A DNA stretch of 64,000 nucleotides from Ignavibacteriales bacterium (GCA_026390595.1 JAPLFQ010000021.1:1-64000); one strand, 5' to 3'. Numbered from the stretch's first letter, positions 16,582-25,665 are shown. The notes: generated from the letters alone by a model not told the origin. Numbers and translations are program-made.

Positions 16582-18586
16582 TCTTGCCTTCTTCCCCTTG
16601 TTTCCGGGAGTTTTTTCGCCGTTCGCGCTGCATCCTGAGCGCCCGCGGCAGCCAGAGAAGCGTATGAACACCTCCCAGGATGAATGTAACGACAAGCAAC
16701 GACGTCATGCCCCAGAATGTCCAGAACAGAAACGGATACTTCTGAGGATCGTGATGTGTCGCATGCGTCAGATATCCAGCGAAACGACGGGTGGCTCCCG
16801 CGTGGCATTTCTGGCATGTCCCAACGACATTCTCGCGGCTCAGGTGAGAACGCGAATCTGAGATAGGCAGGATGTCGTGCGCACCATGGCAATCGTAGCA
16901 CTTCGCCGTCTTCGCGTACCCGAGCTGTGACACTTTTCCGTGGTAGGTATCGAAGTACGTTTTCGCGATCGCCTCGTGGCACCGGCCGCATTGGGTCATG
17001 ATCTCCAGCTTGAATCCCGTTGCGTCGACGCGCCGGATCGTATGGGCCGTATGGCAATCGCTGCATACCGGCAGCGGCTTGTCCGTCTTTCCGATCATTT
17101 GCACATGAACGCTCGATTCAAACTGCCCTTCAATCCCATGGTGACACCGGCCGCACGTCTTCGGCACATTGCGCGGGTTCACGCTTGAAAGCGTATCACT
17201 CTTGGGAAGCACGCTGTGCGGCGTATGACAGTTCGTGCACGTCGCAGTCACCGTCAGCCCGCTTTTCATCAACCCTTTGCCATGAATGCTCTCAGTGTAA
17301 TGCTCGATGATTTCATGCTGTGAGCCACCGTACCGGGCGGCCGCTTTCTGACCTTCGCGATGGCATCGCGCGCAGAGGAGCGGAACATTCGTCGGAAACG
17401 TGGCAGAATTCGGACTCAGCTTCCCGAGGACGTCATGCGTGCCGTGACACTCCTTGCACGTGGGACCGTTGGAGTCGTTTTTCGCAACAAGCTTTCCATG
17501 AGTACTGACCTGGAATTGCTGTCCCACTTCTGCGTGACACGCCGTGCAATCCACTTTCTTTGAGATCGTTTCGCACGGGCGGACGTGGGAAACACTTACT
17601 TCAGAGTGGCACTGACTGCAGGAGACTTTTGAATGACGCGAGTAGCCGAGCTGCTCACCCTTCACGAACAACGAGCGGCCATCCTTCGATGACTTCATGT
17701 TCTTGTTCTCGTGACAACGGAGACAATCCTTGTCCGCCATCCCCTGCGTATAGAACACCTTTCGGATCTTGTGCGGCTGATGGCAGTCGACGCAGGCAGG
17801 AAGCACGTTCGCCTGCTTCTCCCAGAGTTCTCCGCGTATCACCTTGCGGTGAACGATTTCGATTTGCCCATGGCACTTCGTGCACGTCTTGGAGATGTTG
17901 CCCCGGGCTATCGAGGACGCCGGGTCAGTATGCGGCAGAATCGAGTGCGGGGTATGACACGAAGCACAGTTAGGAGCGACTGTCAGTCCCTTCTGAAAAA
18001 GCGCCTGGCCATGAATACTCTCTGAAAAATTCTCAAGGATATGATCCTGGTGAATCGTCCGCTGCGCAGTGACGGGAGATCCTTCCTTGTGACACTTTCC
18101 ACACAAGAACGGCACTTGAAGTACAGAAATGGGTGACTTTGGGTCCTTCGCAGACAAGATGTTATGGTTACCATGACAATCCTTGCAGCGTGGAGCGAGC
18201 TGGTCCCCGCGGGAGACAGCCTTCCCATGCAGCGACTTGGCATGAAGAGCTTCTTCCGACGAATGGCACGTTCCGCACTTCACCGGCTTCAAGCTCCCCT
18301 CATGCGGAAGCTCCTTTCCCGACAGGTCTTCGTGACATGACACGCACGTGAGAGCAGCGTGGACAGATCCTCCGAACTTCTTTTCGTCTACGAACACCGA
18401 GATCTTCCTGCCAGCGCGTGTCCCTTCCAGCGACTTGTCATTGTGGCAGCCGAGACAGTCGGTATTTTCCTGCGCACGAACCGGAGTGATCCAGAAACTC
18501 AATGCCAGCACCAGCGAGGCCGCCGTCACCAGCATCCTGCGGGTTCTCACTGACTGGCTATTGCTCCGTGTCGTTCGCGAATTCAT
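16574..18586 (-). CDS. 19-haem c-type cytochrome with C-terminal membrane anchor
   Basis: 670 residues, with a signal peptide ending near ITPVRAQ. I count nineteen CXXCH motifs (from CLGCH near residue 44 to CQKCH near 600). The protein looks internally duplicated: the segment with ESIHGQALFQKGLTV, CASCHTPHSILP and CTKCH recurs later as ESIHGKGLMKSGLTV, CTNCHTPHSVLP and CGRCH. A C-terminal transmembrane helix (FWGMTSLLVVTFILGG) and a very basic tail anchor it in the inner membrane. It overlaps the cytochrome b gene by 8 bp, so the two proteins are probably made together as a two-subunit version of the fused protein encoded just upstream. Confidence 0.92.
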   Translation of the reverse strand: MNSRTTRSNSQSVRTRRMLVTAASLVLALSFWITPVRAQENTDCLGCHNDKSLEGTRAGRKISVFVDEKKFGGSVHAALTCVSCHEDLSGKELPHEGSLKPVKCGTCHSSEEALHAKSLHGKAVSRGDQLAPRCKDCHGNHNILSAKDPKSPISVLQVPFLCGKCHKEGSPVTAQRTIHQDHILENFSESIHGQALFQKGLTVAPNCASCHTPHSILPHTDPASSIARGNISKTCTKCHGQIEIVHRKVIRGELWEKQANVLPACVDCHQPHKIRKVFYTQGMADKDCLRCHENKNMKSSKDGRSLFVKGEQLGYSRHSKVSCSQCHSEVSVSHVRPCETISKKVDCTACHAEVGQQFQVSTHGKLVAKNDSNGPTCKECHGTHDVLGKLSPNSATFPTNVPLLCARCHREGQKAAARYGGSQHEIIEHYTESIHGKGLMKSGLTVTATCTNCHTPHSVLPKSDTLSSVNPRNVPKTCGRCHHGIEGQFESSVHVQMIGKTDKPLPVCSDCHTAHTIRRVDATGFKLEIMTQCGRCHEAIAKTYFDTYHGKVSQLGYAKTAKCYDCHGAHDILPISDSRSHLSRENVVGTCQKCHAGATRRFAGYLTHATHHDPQKYPFLFWTFWGMTSLLVVTFILGGVHTLLWLPRALRMQRERRKNSRKQGEEGKNG

Positions 18587-18590
18587 AGAC

Positions 18591-20783
18591 TTACTTTTTT
18601 ACCTCTGGCGGAGTTGTCCCTGCTTTCTCTGATTCAATTTCCTTCGCCAACGCCGCGTTCATTTCGGCGTGACGGATTTGTTCCAACTCTTTCGGATGCT
18701 CCTCTTCCATCTCTTCTTCCGTTATTGTTCCCTTCCAAAACGCGAGATTGATCGGATAGATATCGGGATTGAACATGACGAAGTAGAAATGCCAGACAAT
18801 AATTGACAGGGTCGCGAGCCAGGCTTCATAGTAGTGGACCGCCCGGGCGACGTCCCACCACGTCTTCGTAAGGATGCCGAGGAACGTGTTGTCAAACCAG
18901 AGGATGAACCCGGTCGCTGCCATCACGGCCGTGCCCCAGATCAGCGCCCAGTATTCGCTCTTCTCGATGTAGCTGAATCGTCCGAATTGCGGCTTCACCC
19001 GTGAGATGCCGAGATTGTACTTCAGGACGCCGATGGCGTCCGTCGCATCGTCGAGCGTCGGGAGCAGGTCGCGGATCAATTGCTTTCCACGGGGGACAAA
19101 GAAAACATAGTAGATATGGTACAAGCTCGCAGCCACGAGCACAACGGCGGCAACGCGGTGCAGGATGCCGCGCAGTTCGAACATCAAAGGACTCATGTTG
19201 CGCACGGGCGCGACCCACCATGCATCCGGATATTTAAGCGCGAAACCGGTCAGCACAAGCGTGATGAAACTGGTGAGGAGAGATGCGTGCTGGAGCCGCT
19301 CACTGAGCGACATGCGCAAATACAGCCGGTGTGCTACCGGCGGCCGCGGGATCAGTCCACGCCGGTACATCAACTGACGCTTCGATTTTCTCCTGAAGTC
19401 GAGCACATTGTGGAAGAACATGCCGCCCACGACGACGATGATCAGAACGATGTAGGTCGTCGAAACGTAGTAGAGCGCAGAGTCCTGCTTGTCGGTCGCG
19501 ATGATGTGGACTGCACCTTTAGTGAAGTTCTCGTTCGCTCCGGGATGGCACGATCCACACGTCTTGATAAGATTGGCTTTGCTAATACGGGAAGTTGGAT
19601 CGCTGGACGGTTTGATATCATGCACGCCATGACAGCTGGCGCAGTTCGCGACCTGAACAGACCCCGCAGTACCTGCAAGCCCGTGATAGCTGTCGGCGAA
19701 ACTCTTGAACCGATCGTTTGCGAGCCCGTACTTCTGGTTGAGTTTCACCGAACTGTGGCACGGCGAACAGACCTGACTCGAAACGTTCGCAGCCGCGACG
19801 GGAGAACGAGGATCGGTTGTTTTGAGAATGTTGTGTTCACCATGGCAGTCCGTACACACAGGCGCCGAGTTGACGCCATTCTTGACTGCCATTCCATGAA
19901 CGCTTGACTCAAACGCCTTTGCCACCTCGGCGTGGCACTGCGCACAGGTCTGAGGAATCCTCGCCTTGGCAACGCGTGAAGTCGGGTCCGATCCCTTCTT
20001 CATCTCATGGCTGCCGTGACAATCCACGCAGTTTGCAGCTTTTCCGTTTCCACGCTGAAGCGCTGAACCATGGACGCTCGCATCGTATGCGGAGATGAAA
20101 CCCGCCGTCGGAGACATCCTTGCCTTCACGTTCGGATCATCCAGGTGACAGGAAAGGCAGAGTTTGTCCTGGGCAATCTTGAGCTGCGTCGTGTCCTGAG
20201 CCGCTGTCACGTGCACGATGGGATTCTTGTGGCAATCGATGCACGTTGGAGCGCCCTGAATACCCAATGCCTGGGCATGAGCATGTGACGACCGCAAGAA
20301 GGTCTGCTTCACCTCATTGTGGCACGATCCGCAGAACTCAGTCAACTTCGCGGAGTGAAATTTCGAGTCGGGAGATTTTGGAGAGTGAACGTCGTGAGTA
20401 CCGTGGCAATCTGTGCATGAACCTGAACCGGCCCCCTTGCCCCCTGCAGTGAGATTCATTTGAGGATGGAACTGGTGCTTCAGCGGAGCATCCTTGTGGC
20501 ACGTGAGGCACTTAACCGGCTCTATTTTCTCTTTGTGCGGAACGTTCTGAGCATCGAATCCGGAGTGGCATGCAACACACACCAACTTGCGGTGCGTCGA
20601 CTTGTCGAGTGTGCCTCCGTTGACGAACAGAGAAACTTGCTTCCCTTTCCGCTCCATCGCCAACGATGAGTCGCTGTGACAAGCGAGACAGTCTTCTTTC
20701 GTCTGTGCCGCAGCACTCGTGGCTGCAAGGCCAATCACGACCAACCAGAAAAAAGCCCGAAGAATGTTGAAATGGGTTCCCAT
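18591..20783 (-). CDS. 13-haem cytochrome c fused to a membrane cytochrome b (CbcL-like architecture)
   Basis: About 730 residues. A signal peptide (FFWLVVIGLAATSAAAQ) is followed by thirteen CXXCH motifs in roughly the first 430 residues (CLACH to CGSCH). Then come a transmembrane helix and a cytochrome b561/HydC-like domain with membrane His residues (ILHRVAAVVLVAASLYHIYYVFF, AVHYYEAWLATLSIIVWHFYF). Fusion of a multihaem domain to a di-haem b domain is the architecture of Geobacter CbcL, a quinol oxidase for low-potential extracellular acceptors; CbcL has fewer c haems. I start at ATG 20783; an in-frame GTG at 20819 is possible. It is the first gene of the run, with a sigma-54 promoter 70 bp upstream. 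Confidence 0.9.
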   Translation of the reverse strand: MGTHFNILRAFFWLVVIGLAATSAAAQTKEDCLACHSDSSLAMERKGKQVSLFVNGGTLDKSTHRKLVCVACHSGFDAQNVPHKEKIEPVKCLTCHKDAPLKHQFHPQMNLTAGGKGAGSGSCTDCHGTHDVHSPKSPDSKFHSAKLTEFCGSCHNEVKQTFLRSSHAHAQALGIQGAPTCIDCHKNPIVHVTAAQDTTQLKIAQDKLCLSCHLDDPNVKARMSPTAGFISAYDASVHGSALQRGNGKAANCVDCHGSHEMKKGSDPTSRVAKARIPQTCAQCHAEVAKAFESSVHGMAVKNGVNSAPVCTDCHGEHNILKTTDPRSPVAAANVSSQVCSPCHSSVKLNQKYGLANDRFKSFADSYHGLAGTAGSVQVANCASCHGVHDIKPSSDPTSRISKANLIKTCGSCHPGANENFTKGAVHIIATDKQDSALYYVSTTYIVLIIVVVGGMFFHNVLDFRRKSKRQLMYRRGLIPRPPVAHRLYLRMSLSERLQHASLLTSFITLVLTGFALKYPDAWWVAPVRNMSPLMFELRGILHRVAAVVLVAASLYHIYYVFFVPRGKQLIRDLLPTLDDATDAIGVLKYNLGISRVKPQFGRFSYIEKSEYWALIWGTAVMAATGFILWFDNTFLGILTKTWWDVARAVHYYEAWLATLSIIVWHFYFVMFNPDIYPINLAFWKGTITEEEMEEEHPKELEQIRHAEMNAALAKEIESEKAGTTPPEVKK

Positions 20784-20852
20784 TTTCTTGGATCTTCTAA
20801 CTGCTGAATTTATCAACACTTGAGAAAAGCATATATATTCAACTGAAAACTC

Positions 20853-20868
20853 GCAACTCTCGTGCCAG
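20853..20868 (-). promoter_or_regulatory. Sigma-54 promoter of the multihaem operon
   Basis: On the minus strand the sequence reads CTGGCACGAGAGTTGC, matching the sigma-54 consensus YTGGCACG-N4-TTGC exactly with correct -24/-12 spacing. The predicted start of transcription is near 20841, about 58 bases before ATG 20783. An inverted repeat, a candidate activator site, lies about 100 bp upstream. Confidence 0.82.
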
Positions 20869-20938
20869 CAATGACAATTTGGAAGAAGTCAAAAACCTTA
20901 ACAAATAGCAACATACGCGATCAATATGAGTTGGCCCA

Positions 20939-20954
20939 TTCTCCCGGGCGAGAA
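20939..20954. promoter_or_regulatory. Candidate activator-binding dyad
   Basis: TTCTCCCGGGCGAGAA is an inverted repeat (TTCTC / GAGAA with a 6-base centre). It lies about 100 bp upstream of the predicted sigma-54 start site, where NtrC-type activators usually bind. Assignment is by position and symmetry only. Confidence 0.4.
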
Positions 20955-21495
20955 CAAGAATGCGGTGGTTCTCAGATTGGGGAAAGTGAATAAACTCACC
21001 AATCATTGGGATTTCTTGCGCCAACGCTTCCTACAGACGTGCCGGAGCGACCTTCGGTGAATCCATCAAGCGGGAGGAATGAGAGATGAGAGGATCAAAC
21101 TCGGGGGACGTCAAATCCACCTTCCCACCGAGAATCACGAAGAGCTGTTGTTCAGGATACTGTTGCCCCGTACTCCCCTAGCAGGTAGTTGAAATTCAAG
21201 TTTCAAATCCAAAGATGAACCGCCAAGGCCGCCAAGAGCGCCAAATATTTTAAATTTCGGCCGAGGAGAATTTCTCAACAATTCCTTTGCGGTTCTTGGC
21301 GTGCTTCGCGGTTTGTTTTTCAACATCCTGCTAGAGAGCCGGTCGGAAAGTGGCGCCACCAAATCACCGAGCCAAAGGCTCATGCGCCTCTGGCGCATAA
21401 AGACACCAAGGTGTATGAAAACTCAACTTTTCAGCGTCCTTCTTCTTTTGTGATTTAGTGCCTTCGTGGCAAATGACGGGTTTTCAATCGCGCTT

Positions 21496-21855
21496 CTAGT
21501 CGTTCGCTTTTCCCTGGCAGAGCGCACAGCACGGCAGCGTCGGATCACGGAGCAGCGCCTCAGCCGATATCTCTCTGCCACATCGGACGCACAATCCGAA
21601 TTTTCCGCGCGCCATTCGTTCCAGCGCTTCCCTCAGCTGCTGAACTGAGCGTGAAGGTTTGTATGTCAGCAAGTGGGTCTGCAGGATCACCGAGAATACT
21701 TTGTCGGGGGACGGATCGGGTTGGGAAACAACGCTCCTCATGCGGAGCTCGTTCAAGACTTCGACGAGGGTTTGGTGGTAGTTCTGACGCAGGGTGAAAT
21801 CAAGCTGGCGAAGCATGGCAAGCTTGATCCGGCTCAAATCTGCAACGCTTGTCAC
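21496..21855 (-). CDS. DksA/TraR-type zinc-finger protein
   Basis: 119 residues if started at GTG 21855, which is preceded at 8 bp by a strong GGAGGG; longer in-frame starts (up to 21951) would overlap the upstream receiver gene. The C-terminus has the C4 zinc-finger pattern CVRCGREI...LPCCALCQG, and the segment LREALERMARGKFGLCVRCG is typical of DksA/TraR proteins, which bind RNA polymerase in the secondary channel. The N-terminal helical part (LRQLDFTLRQNYHQTLVEVLNELR) would be the coiled coil. It probably modulates transcription; the target genes are unknown. Confidence 0.85.
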   Translation of the reverse strand: MTSVADLSRIKLAMLRQLDFTLRQNYHQTLVEVLNELRMRSVVSQPDPSPDKVFSVILQTHLLTYKPSRSVQQLREALERMARGKFGLCVRCGREISAEALLRDPTLPCCALCQGKAND

Positions 21856-21916
21856 GGTGCCTGCCCTCCTTCCAGAGAGTTGAGGAGGCAACAGCGAAAA
21901 GCGCGAATCCGTCCAC

Positions 21917-22357
21917 TCAGGACTGTCCGTCGAGAAGCTTGTGAACGGCATCCGCTACGGCGTTGACATCAAACGGCTTGTAGAAAACAAAATCCGCAAG
22001 GTCCTTGATCGTTTCTTCAATCTCCGGGGAAAGCTGACGGTACACACGAAGAAGAACGACAGGAATCTTGAGCTTGCTCGTCCGAAGAACGGTGACCTCT
22101 TTGAGAATGTCGGAAGGGAACGAGAAGAGATCCACCAGCAGCAATGCAGGGGATGCTTTGCCGAGGGCGGTCTTCAGATTGTCAAGCTGCGTCTCGCATG
22201 CAATCTCATACTTGTCTTCCAGCAAGAGTGAAAGGCTCTTCGCCAGCGCGGCGTCAGGACTGAAAACCAGAACCTTCTTCTGTGCTTCACGCTGCAAGAG
22301 GCCCTCCCGAAAGGTACTCTCCGCTGGAATTGTTCTCATGGCGACCATCGATCTCAC
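21917..22357 (-). CDS. Receiver-domain protein
   Basis: Up to 146 residues; the ATG at 22348 is an equally good start. The core is a single response-regulator-like domain: KKVLVFSPDAALAKSLSLLL, the presumed acceptor Asp in LLLVDLFSF, and the conserved Lys in DFVFYKPFD. The first acidic pair is reduced to one Asp (SPD), so phosphorylation may be weak. There is no output domain. It is followed on the same strand by the DksA-like gene, and the pair could be one regulatory unit. Confidence 0.75.
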   Translation of the reverse strand: MRSMVAMRTIPAESTFREGLLQREAQKKVLVFSPDAALAKSLSLLLEDKYEIACETQLDNLKTALGKASPALLLVDLFSFPSDILKEVTVLRTSKLKIPVVLLRVYRQLSPEIEETIKDLADFVFYKPFDVNAVADAVHKLLDGQS

Positions 22358-22661
22358 TTTCTCTGAGTAAACCGCTCAAGATGTATGCCACCTTGATTCC
22401 GTTGAGATTTTCATCGCCGACAGACTGTAAGTACCCAGCCTGCGTTGTTTTATGGCTTTGAGAGTTGCTTGCTGTCAACTGTTTTCCCGAATTCCAATAA
22501 CTGCTTTCTCAATTTCTCAAAAGAAGAAATCCCACGAGAAAGCCTGCCGTCAAGTGGTTTCCCCGCCTGCAAGAACTCGTGGGCTGAGAGTAAATACAAA
22601 GGCAGGGTTCCCAGACGCTTATGGTATCCGCCTGAGAACTCCTGCCTAATGAACCGATTGA
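22358..22661. other. Intergenic region, about 300 bp
   Basis: This lies between the secreted cytochrome copy 1 (upstream on the minus strand) and the receiver gene. It should hold the receiver gene's promoter. I see no hairpin terminator, RNA gene or repeat in it. Confidence 0.4.
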
Positions 22662-24920
22662 TTACTTCAACAATGTCATTTTCTTCGTCGCAGTGAATCC
22701 TTCTGCCTGCAGATGGTAGAAGTATGCACCGCTGGCGACTGAGCGACCATCATCGGTCTTGCCGTTCCAGGTAACACGGTAGTTGCCTGCCGACATCGTC
22801 AGATTGACGACGGTGGCAACCACGTCTCCGGACAGACCATAGATAACGATCTTCACAGGCGTCTGCTTCGGCACCGAGAATGCGATTTCGGTAGACGGAT
22901 TGAACGGGTTCGGATAGTTCTGATTCAGCGCGAACACTGTCGGAATTCCGCTCCCGGTCTCGACGCTGGTGACAACACTGACAGCGGCGTATCCGCTTTC
23001 GTTGCCGGCCTGGTCGATTGCAGAGATCTTGTAGTAGTACGCAACGCCGCTCTGGGAAACTGCGTCCCGATACAGAGGCGTTGTGACCTTCGCCACCGGA
23101 GCTGTGCCGGCCGGATCGAAGTTCGGTGTCGTTCCGCGATACACTGCATATGCTGCGATATCGCTCTCCTCGTTCGCCTTCCACTGGAGGTTGACCACGT
23201 TGTTCAGGAACGAGGCGGTCGTCCCTGCCGGAGATGCCGGGGCGATGTTGTCCACGGAGTATCCGCTGTCGGGCTGAGTTGCGAATGCCACGGTATTCGC
23301 TGCCGTATATCCGGCGATGTAGAATGTCGTCCAGCGCTGGCCGGAAGTCTTCGTTGAGTCAAAGATCGTCGGAGCCACGTACGAGTACTGCTGCATTGCA
23401 GACGCAGGGACTGAGCCGACATACGTCCAAACGGTTCCAGCCATAAGGGCCGATCCACCGACCGCTGTCGTTTGCATCAGCTCCGTGAAGTTTCCGACCT
23501 TCTTGATTGAATTCAGGCTCGGGAGCATCGGGTCTTTTCTGAAGACGCCGTACGTGACAACCTTGTTATAGCTGTACATCTCAGCCGGGAAGGCGGTCCA
23601 AACAACCTGGACCTTCTTGCCGTTGTCAACCGGCACGTCCTTGATCGAGGAGATTGAGGATGCTCCGGCGCCGAGTTTCACCTGCTCCAGTGAAGAAGTG
23701 AGCAGTCCCTTTGCGTAGTTGTAGTTGTGAACTCCGCCGCTGCCGTCGTTACGCACGAACTGCAGATTGTAGGCCGCCGCGCGCTCGACAACTGAAAGCT
23801 TGCGCTTCGACGTCACCGGCATCTTTGAGTTGTTCTGCCACGTGATTGTGTCGGTAAAGAGAATTGGCGTGCCGGTTGGATTGATCGTGCTGATGATCGT
23901 ATCCCGTTTCGGCAGTGCTGCATACAATGCTGCCAGCAACTTGTCTGTCTTCCCCTTCGTCAATTCCACAAACTCGATCGAGGCCTCGCCATGGCATTCT
24001 TCGCATCCGGTAGGATTGAGAATGGTCTTGGTGACGCCGCCGACGGTGTTATCATATGCAACTCTGAACGTGTGCCCGCCCATTTTCGTCATCATGGTAT
24101 CGGGCTTGGTGAAGTTTGATGCCGCGGAGGCCAGGAATGACGGCGAACTGGCCATATGACACACCGCGCAACGTTCTTTGATATCGCTATGGGAGGAATT
24201 CTCATACATATAGCCCGGCAGCTCCCATCCACCCCACGTGCCGACCGCAGCGCTGTTCTGCTGGACTGATCCGGATGGGGCCAAGAGGTATGCGTTCGCA
24301 ACGTCCATGGTGAACGGAGCGGTGTTGGTTCCCATCAGCATTGTTCCCTGATGTGCAGTGTGTAAGCCGCGGGTGCTCATGCGTGTGATGTGGCAACCGA
24401 TACAGACATCGCCGACGGTCTTCGCACGAAGCTGTTTCTCATTTGATCCGTCATGCGGATCATGGCAGGTGGCGCAACCGACTGGCATCGGGTCATTGTA
24501 CACCAGCAGACCTGTCGTTGCCGGGACCGGCTGGGCTTTTCCACCGATAACTTCATTGACATATCCTTGTGACGTATGGCAGCGTGCGCATACGGGGCGG
24601 GATGTGTATTGAGGCTGACGCTCGGTTTCGGTTGTGGAAATTGCGTGAGCGGATGCGCTCCACGCATAACCGATGCCGTGCCGATCGCTCGAGAAGTGAC
24701 ACGGTGCGCAAACTTCAGACGACAGCGTCTCATCAAGCTTGTTGTTGCCCGCGACCGGCATGCCTGCGACGTGCTGTCCGGCTGGTCCGTGGCAATTTTC
24801 GCACTGGATGCCTGTTCGTGCCATCGATTTGGGGTACTTCGTCACCAACGTGTCGAACACGCCAGGTGCATTCGTCGGAACCGTTGTGAAATTCTCCGCC
24901 TTCGCTACATCATCCATCAT
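22662..24920 (-). CDS. Type IX-secreted multihaem cytochrome, copy 1, C-terminal part (frameshifted)
   Basis: About 752 residues, in a different frame from the N-terminal part that ends at 24910. Seven CXXCH sites are visible (CENCH, CAPCH, CARCH, CATCH, CIGCH, CAVCH, CEECH), then a fibronectin-III-like domain (about residues 570-660) and a C-terminal type IX secretion signal with FALNQNYPNPFNPST and final KKMTLLK. It has no signal peptide of its own, so alone it could not be exported. It opens with MMDDVAKAENF, which continues the sequence of the upstream part after a one-base step forward. An intact relative would be a cell-surface cytochrome, possibly a terminal reductase. Confidence 0.85.
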   Translation of the reverse strand: MMDDVAKAENFTTVPTNAPGVFDTLVTKYPKSMARTGIQCENCHGPAGQHVAGMPVAGNNKLDETLSSEVCAPCHFSSDRHGIGYAWSASAHAISTTETERQPQYTSRPVCARCHTSQGYVNEVIGGKAQPVPATTGLLVYNDPMPVGCATCHDPHDGSNEKQLRAKTVGDVCIGCHITRMSTRGLHTAHQGTMLMGTNTAPFTMDVANAYLLAPSGSVQQNSAAVGTWGGWELPGYMYENSSHSDIKERCAVCHMASSPSFLASAASNFTKPDTMMTKMGGHTFRVAYDNTVGGVTKTILNPTGCEECHGEASIEFVELTKGKTDKLLAALYAALPKRDTIISTINPTGTPILFTDTITWQNNSKMPVTSKRKLSVVERAAAYNLQFVRNDGSGGVHNYNYAKGLLTSSLEQVKLGAGASSISSIKDVPVDNGKKVQVVWTAFPAEMYSYNKVVTYGVFRKDPMLPSLNSIKKVGNFTELMQTTAVGGSALMAGTVWTYVGSVPASAMQQYSYVAPTIFDSTKTSGQRWTTFYIAGYTAANTVAFATQPDSGYSVDNIAPASPAGTTASFLNNVVNLQWKANEESDIAAYAVYRGTTPNFDPAGTAPVAKVTTPLYRDAVSQSGVAYYYKISAIDQAGNESGYAAVSVVTSVETGSGIPTVFALNQNYPNPFNPSTEIAFSVPKQTPVKIVIYGLSGDVVATVVNLTMSAGNYRVTWNGKTDDGRSVASGAYFYHLQAEGFTATKKMTLLK

Positions 24921-25566
24921 TGCCGCTCGTTGTCAATCCATCATACCCAACGGAGTGACACGAGAAGCAGCTGAAGGAAAAGTGTCCACCTGTTTCTGTG
25001 ACTTTCCGCTTCACGGCTGTAGCATGATTCGACTTCGACCATGTTGTGAAATTAGACGGATTGACAAGATGGCATGCGCAACCGGTGGGAACGGCTTGCG
25101 TGGACTGCATCGAGATTCCAGCGCCGATGAACTTGGCGGCGACGATTTTCGTTTGCACCGAAGCGGCAGCACCGAGAGGTGTTGTTGCCGTCATCGTCAC
25201 AGTCCAATCGCCAACCGTGTCAGCAACGAAATACACCACTTTACCGTTGAGTCCAGTTGCCGTGTCCTGAATCGGCTTTGAGACGCCATACGGGCTTGTC
25301 AACGTCCACGTTGCGCTGTTCACAACAACCGTCGTGTCGCTGTATTTGTTTCCCAATCCGGAGAGGGCCTTCGGAGCCAACACAACGCGGCTCCCGACTC
25401 CGACCGACTTGAGGCCTGTCGTTGCCTGGTTCTTGTTTGCTGACTTGAACCTGTCAGGCACACCTACGATATCGATCTTGGCAGTCTGGGTCTGCGCAAG
25501 AACCGGCATGGCCAGAACGAAGATCAGAACAACCAACACTGTAGCGGTGAGTAGAAATCTCTTCAT
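24910..25566 (-). CDS. Type IX-secreted multihaem cytochrome, copy 1, N-terminal part (frameshifted)
   Basis: 218 residues from ATG 25566, preceded by GGGAGG. A signal peptide (MKRFLLTATVLVVLIFVLAMPVLAQ) leads to an Ig-like beta domain (about residues 30-150). Then comes the start of a c554-like haem domain: GCACHLVNPSNF, an unusual C-x-C-H, and SCFSCHSVGYDG. The frame closes with TGA right after SGNDG. The next frame begins 11 bases before that point with sequence that reads on naturally. Losing two T from a GGA-TTT-GAT context would explain the break (inference). Confidence 0.85.
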   Translation of the reverse strand: MKRFLLTATVLVVLIFVLAMPVLAQTQTAKIDIVGVPDRFKSANKNQATTGLKSVGVGSRVVLAPKALSGLGNKYSDTTVVVNSATWTLTSPYGVSKPIQDTATGLNGKVVYFVADTVGDWTVTMTATTPLGAAASVQTKIVAAKFIGAGISMQSTQAVPTGCACHLVNPSNFTTWSKSNHATAVKRKVTETGGHFSFSCFSCHSVGYDGLTTSGNDG

Positions 25567-25625
25567 ACAACCTCCCTCTTGGGTATTCGATTTGAGGTGC
25601 GACACAAAATTCCTTTGTCACTAAG

Positions 25626-25656
25626 CGTTGCCCCGCCCGGCTCGGGCGGGGCAACG
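25626..25656. terminator. Perfect GC-rich hairpin between the tandem cytochromes
   Basis: CGTTGCCCCGCCCG pairs with CGGGCGGGGCAACG around three bases, 14 bp perfect. It lies just after the stop of copy 2 and before copy 1 on the minus strand. No T run follows, so it may reduce read-through or stabilise the upstream mRNA rather than fully terminate. Confidence 0.6.
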
Positions 25657-25665
25657 GTGATCAGA

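Larger units (their letters stand above)
20820..21495. other. Intergenic region with promoter and degenerate GCCAAG-type repeats
   Basis: Besides the sigma-54 promoter, this 676-bp region carries short degenerate repeats built from gccaag/ggcgg words. One block is at 21217-21244 (cgccaaggccgccaag). A roughly inverted block lies at 21287-21320 (ttgcggttcttggcgtgc), and further fragments at 21384-21411 and 21452-21473. Open frames here are products of the repeats; I see no real gene. Confidence 0.55.

Noticed and set aside
24910-24920. Two separate, coupled genes instead of one broken gene (copy 1)
   Set aside because: The second part would lack a signal peptide yet carries a type IX sorting signal, and its sequence continues the haem domain of the first part.
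24905-24925. Programmed +1 frameshift in cytochrome copy 1
   Set aside because: The GGA-TGA context is not a known slippery site, and copy 2 has a different kind of lesion (86-base loss). Mutation or assembly error is simpler.
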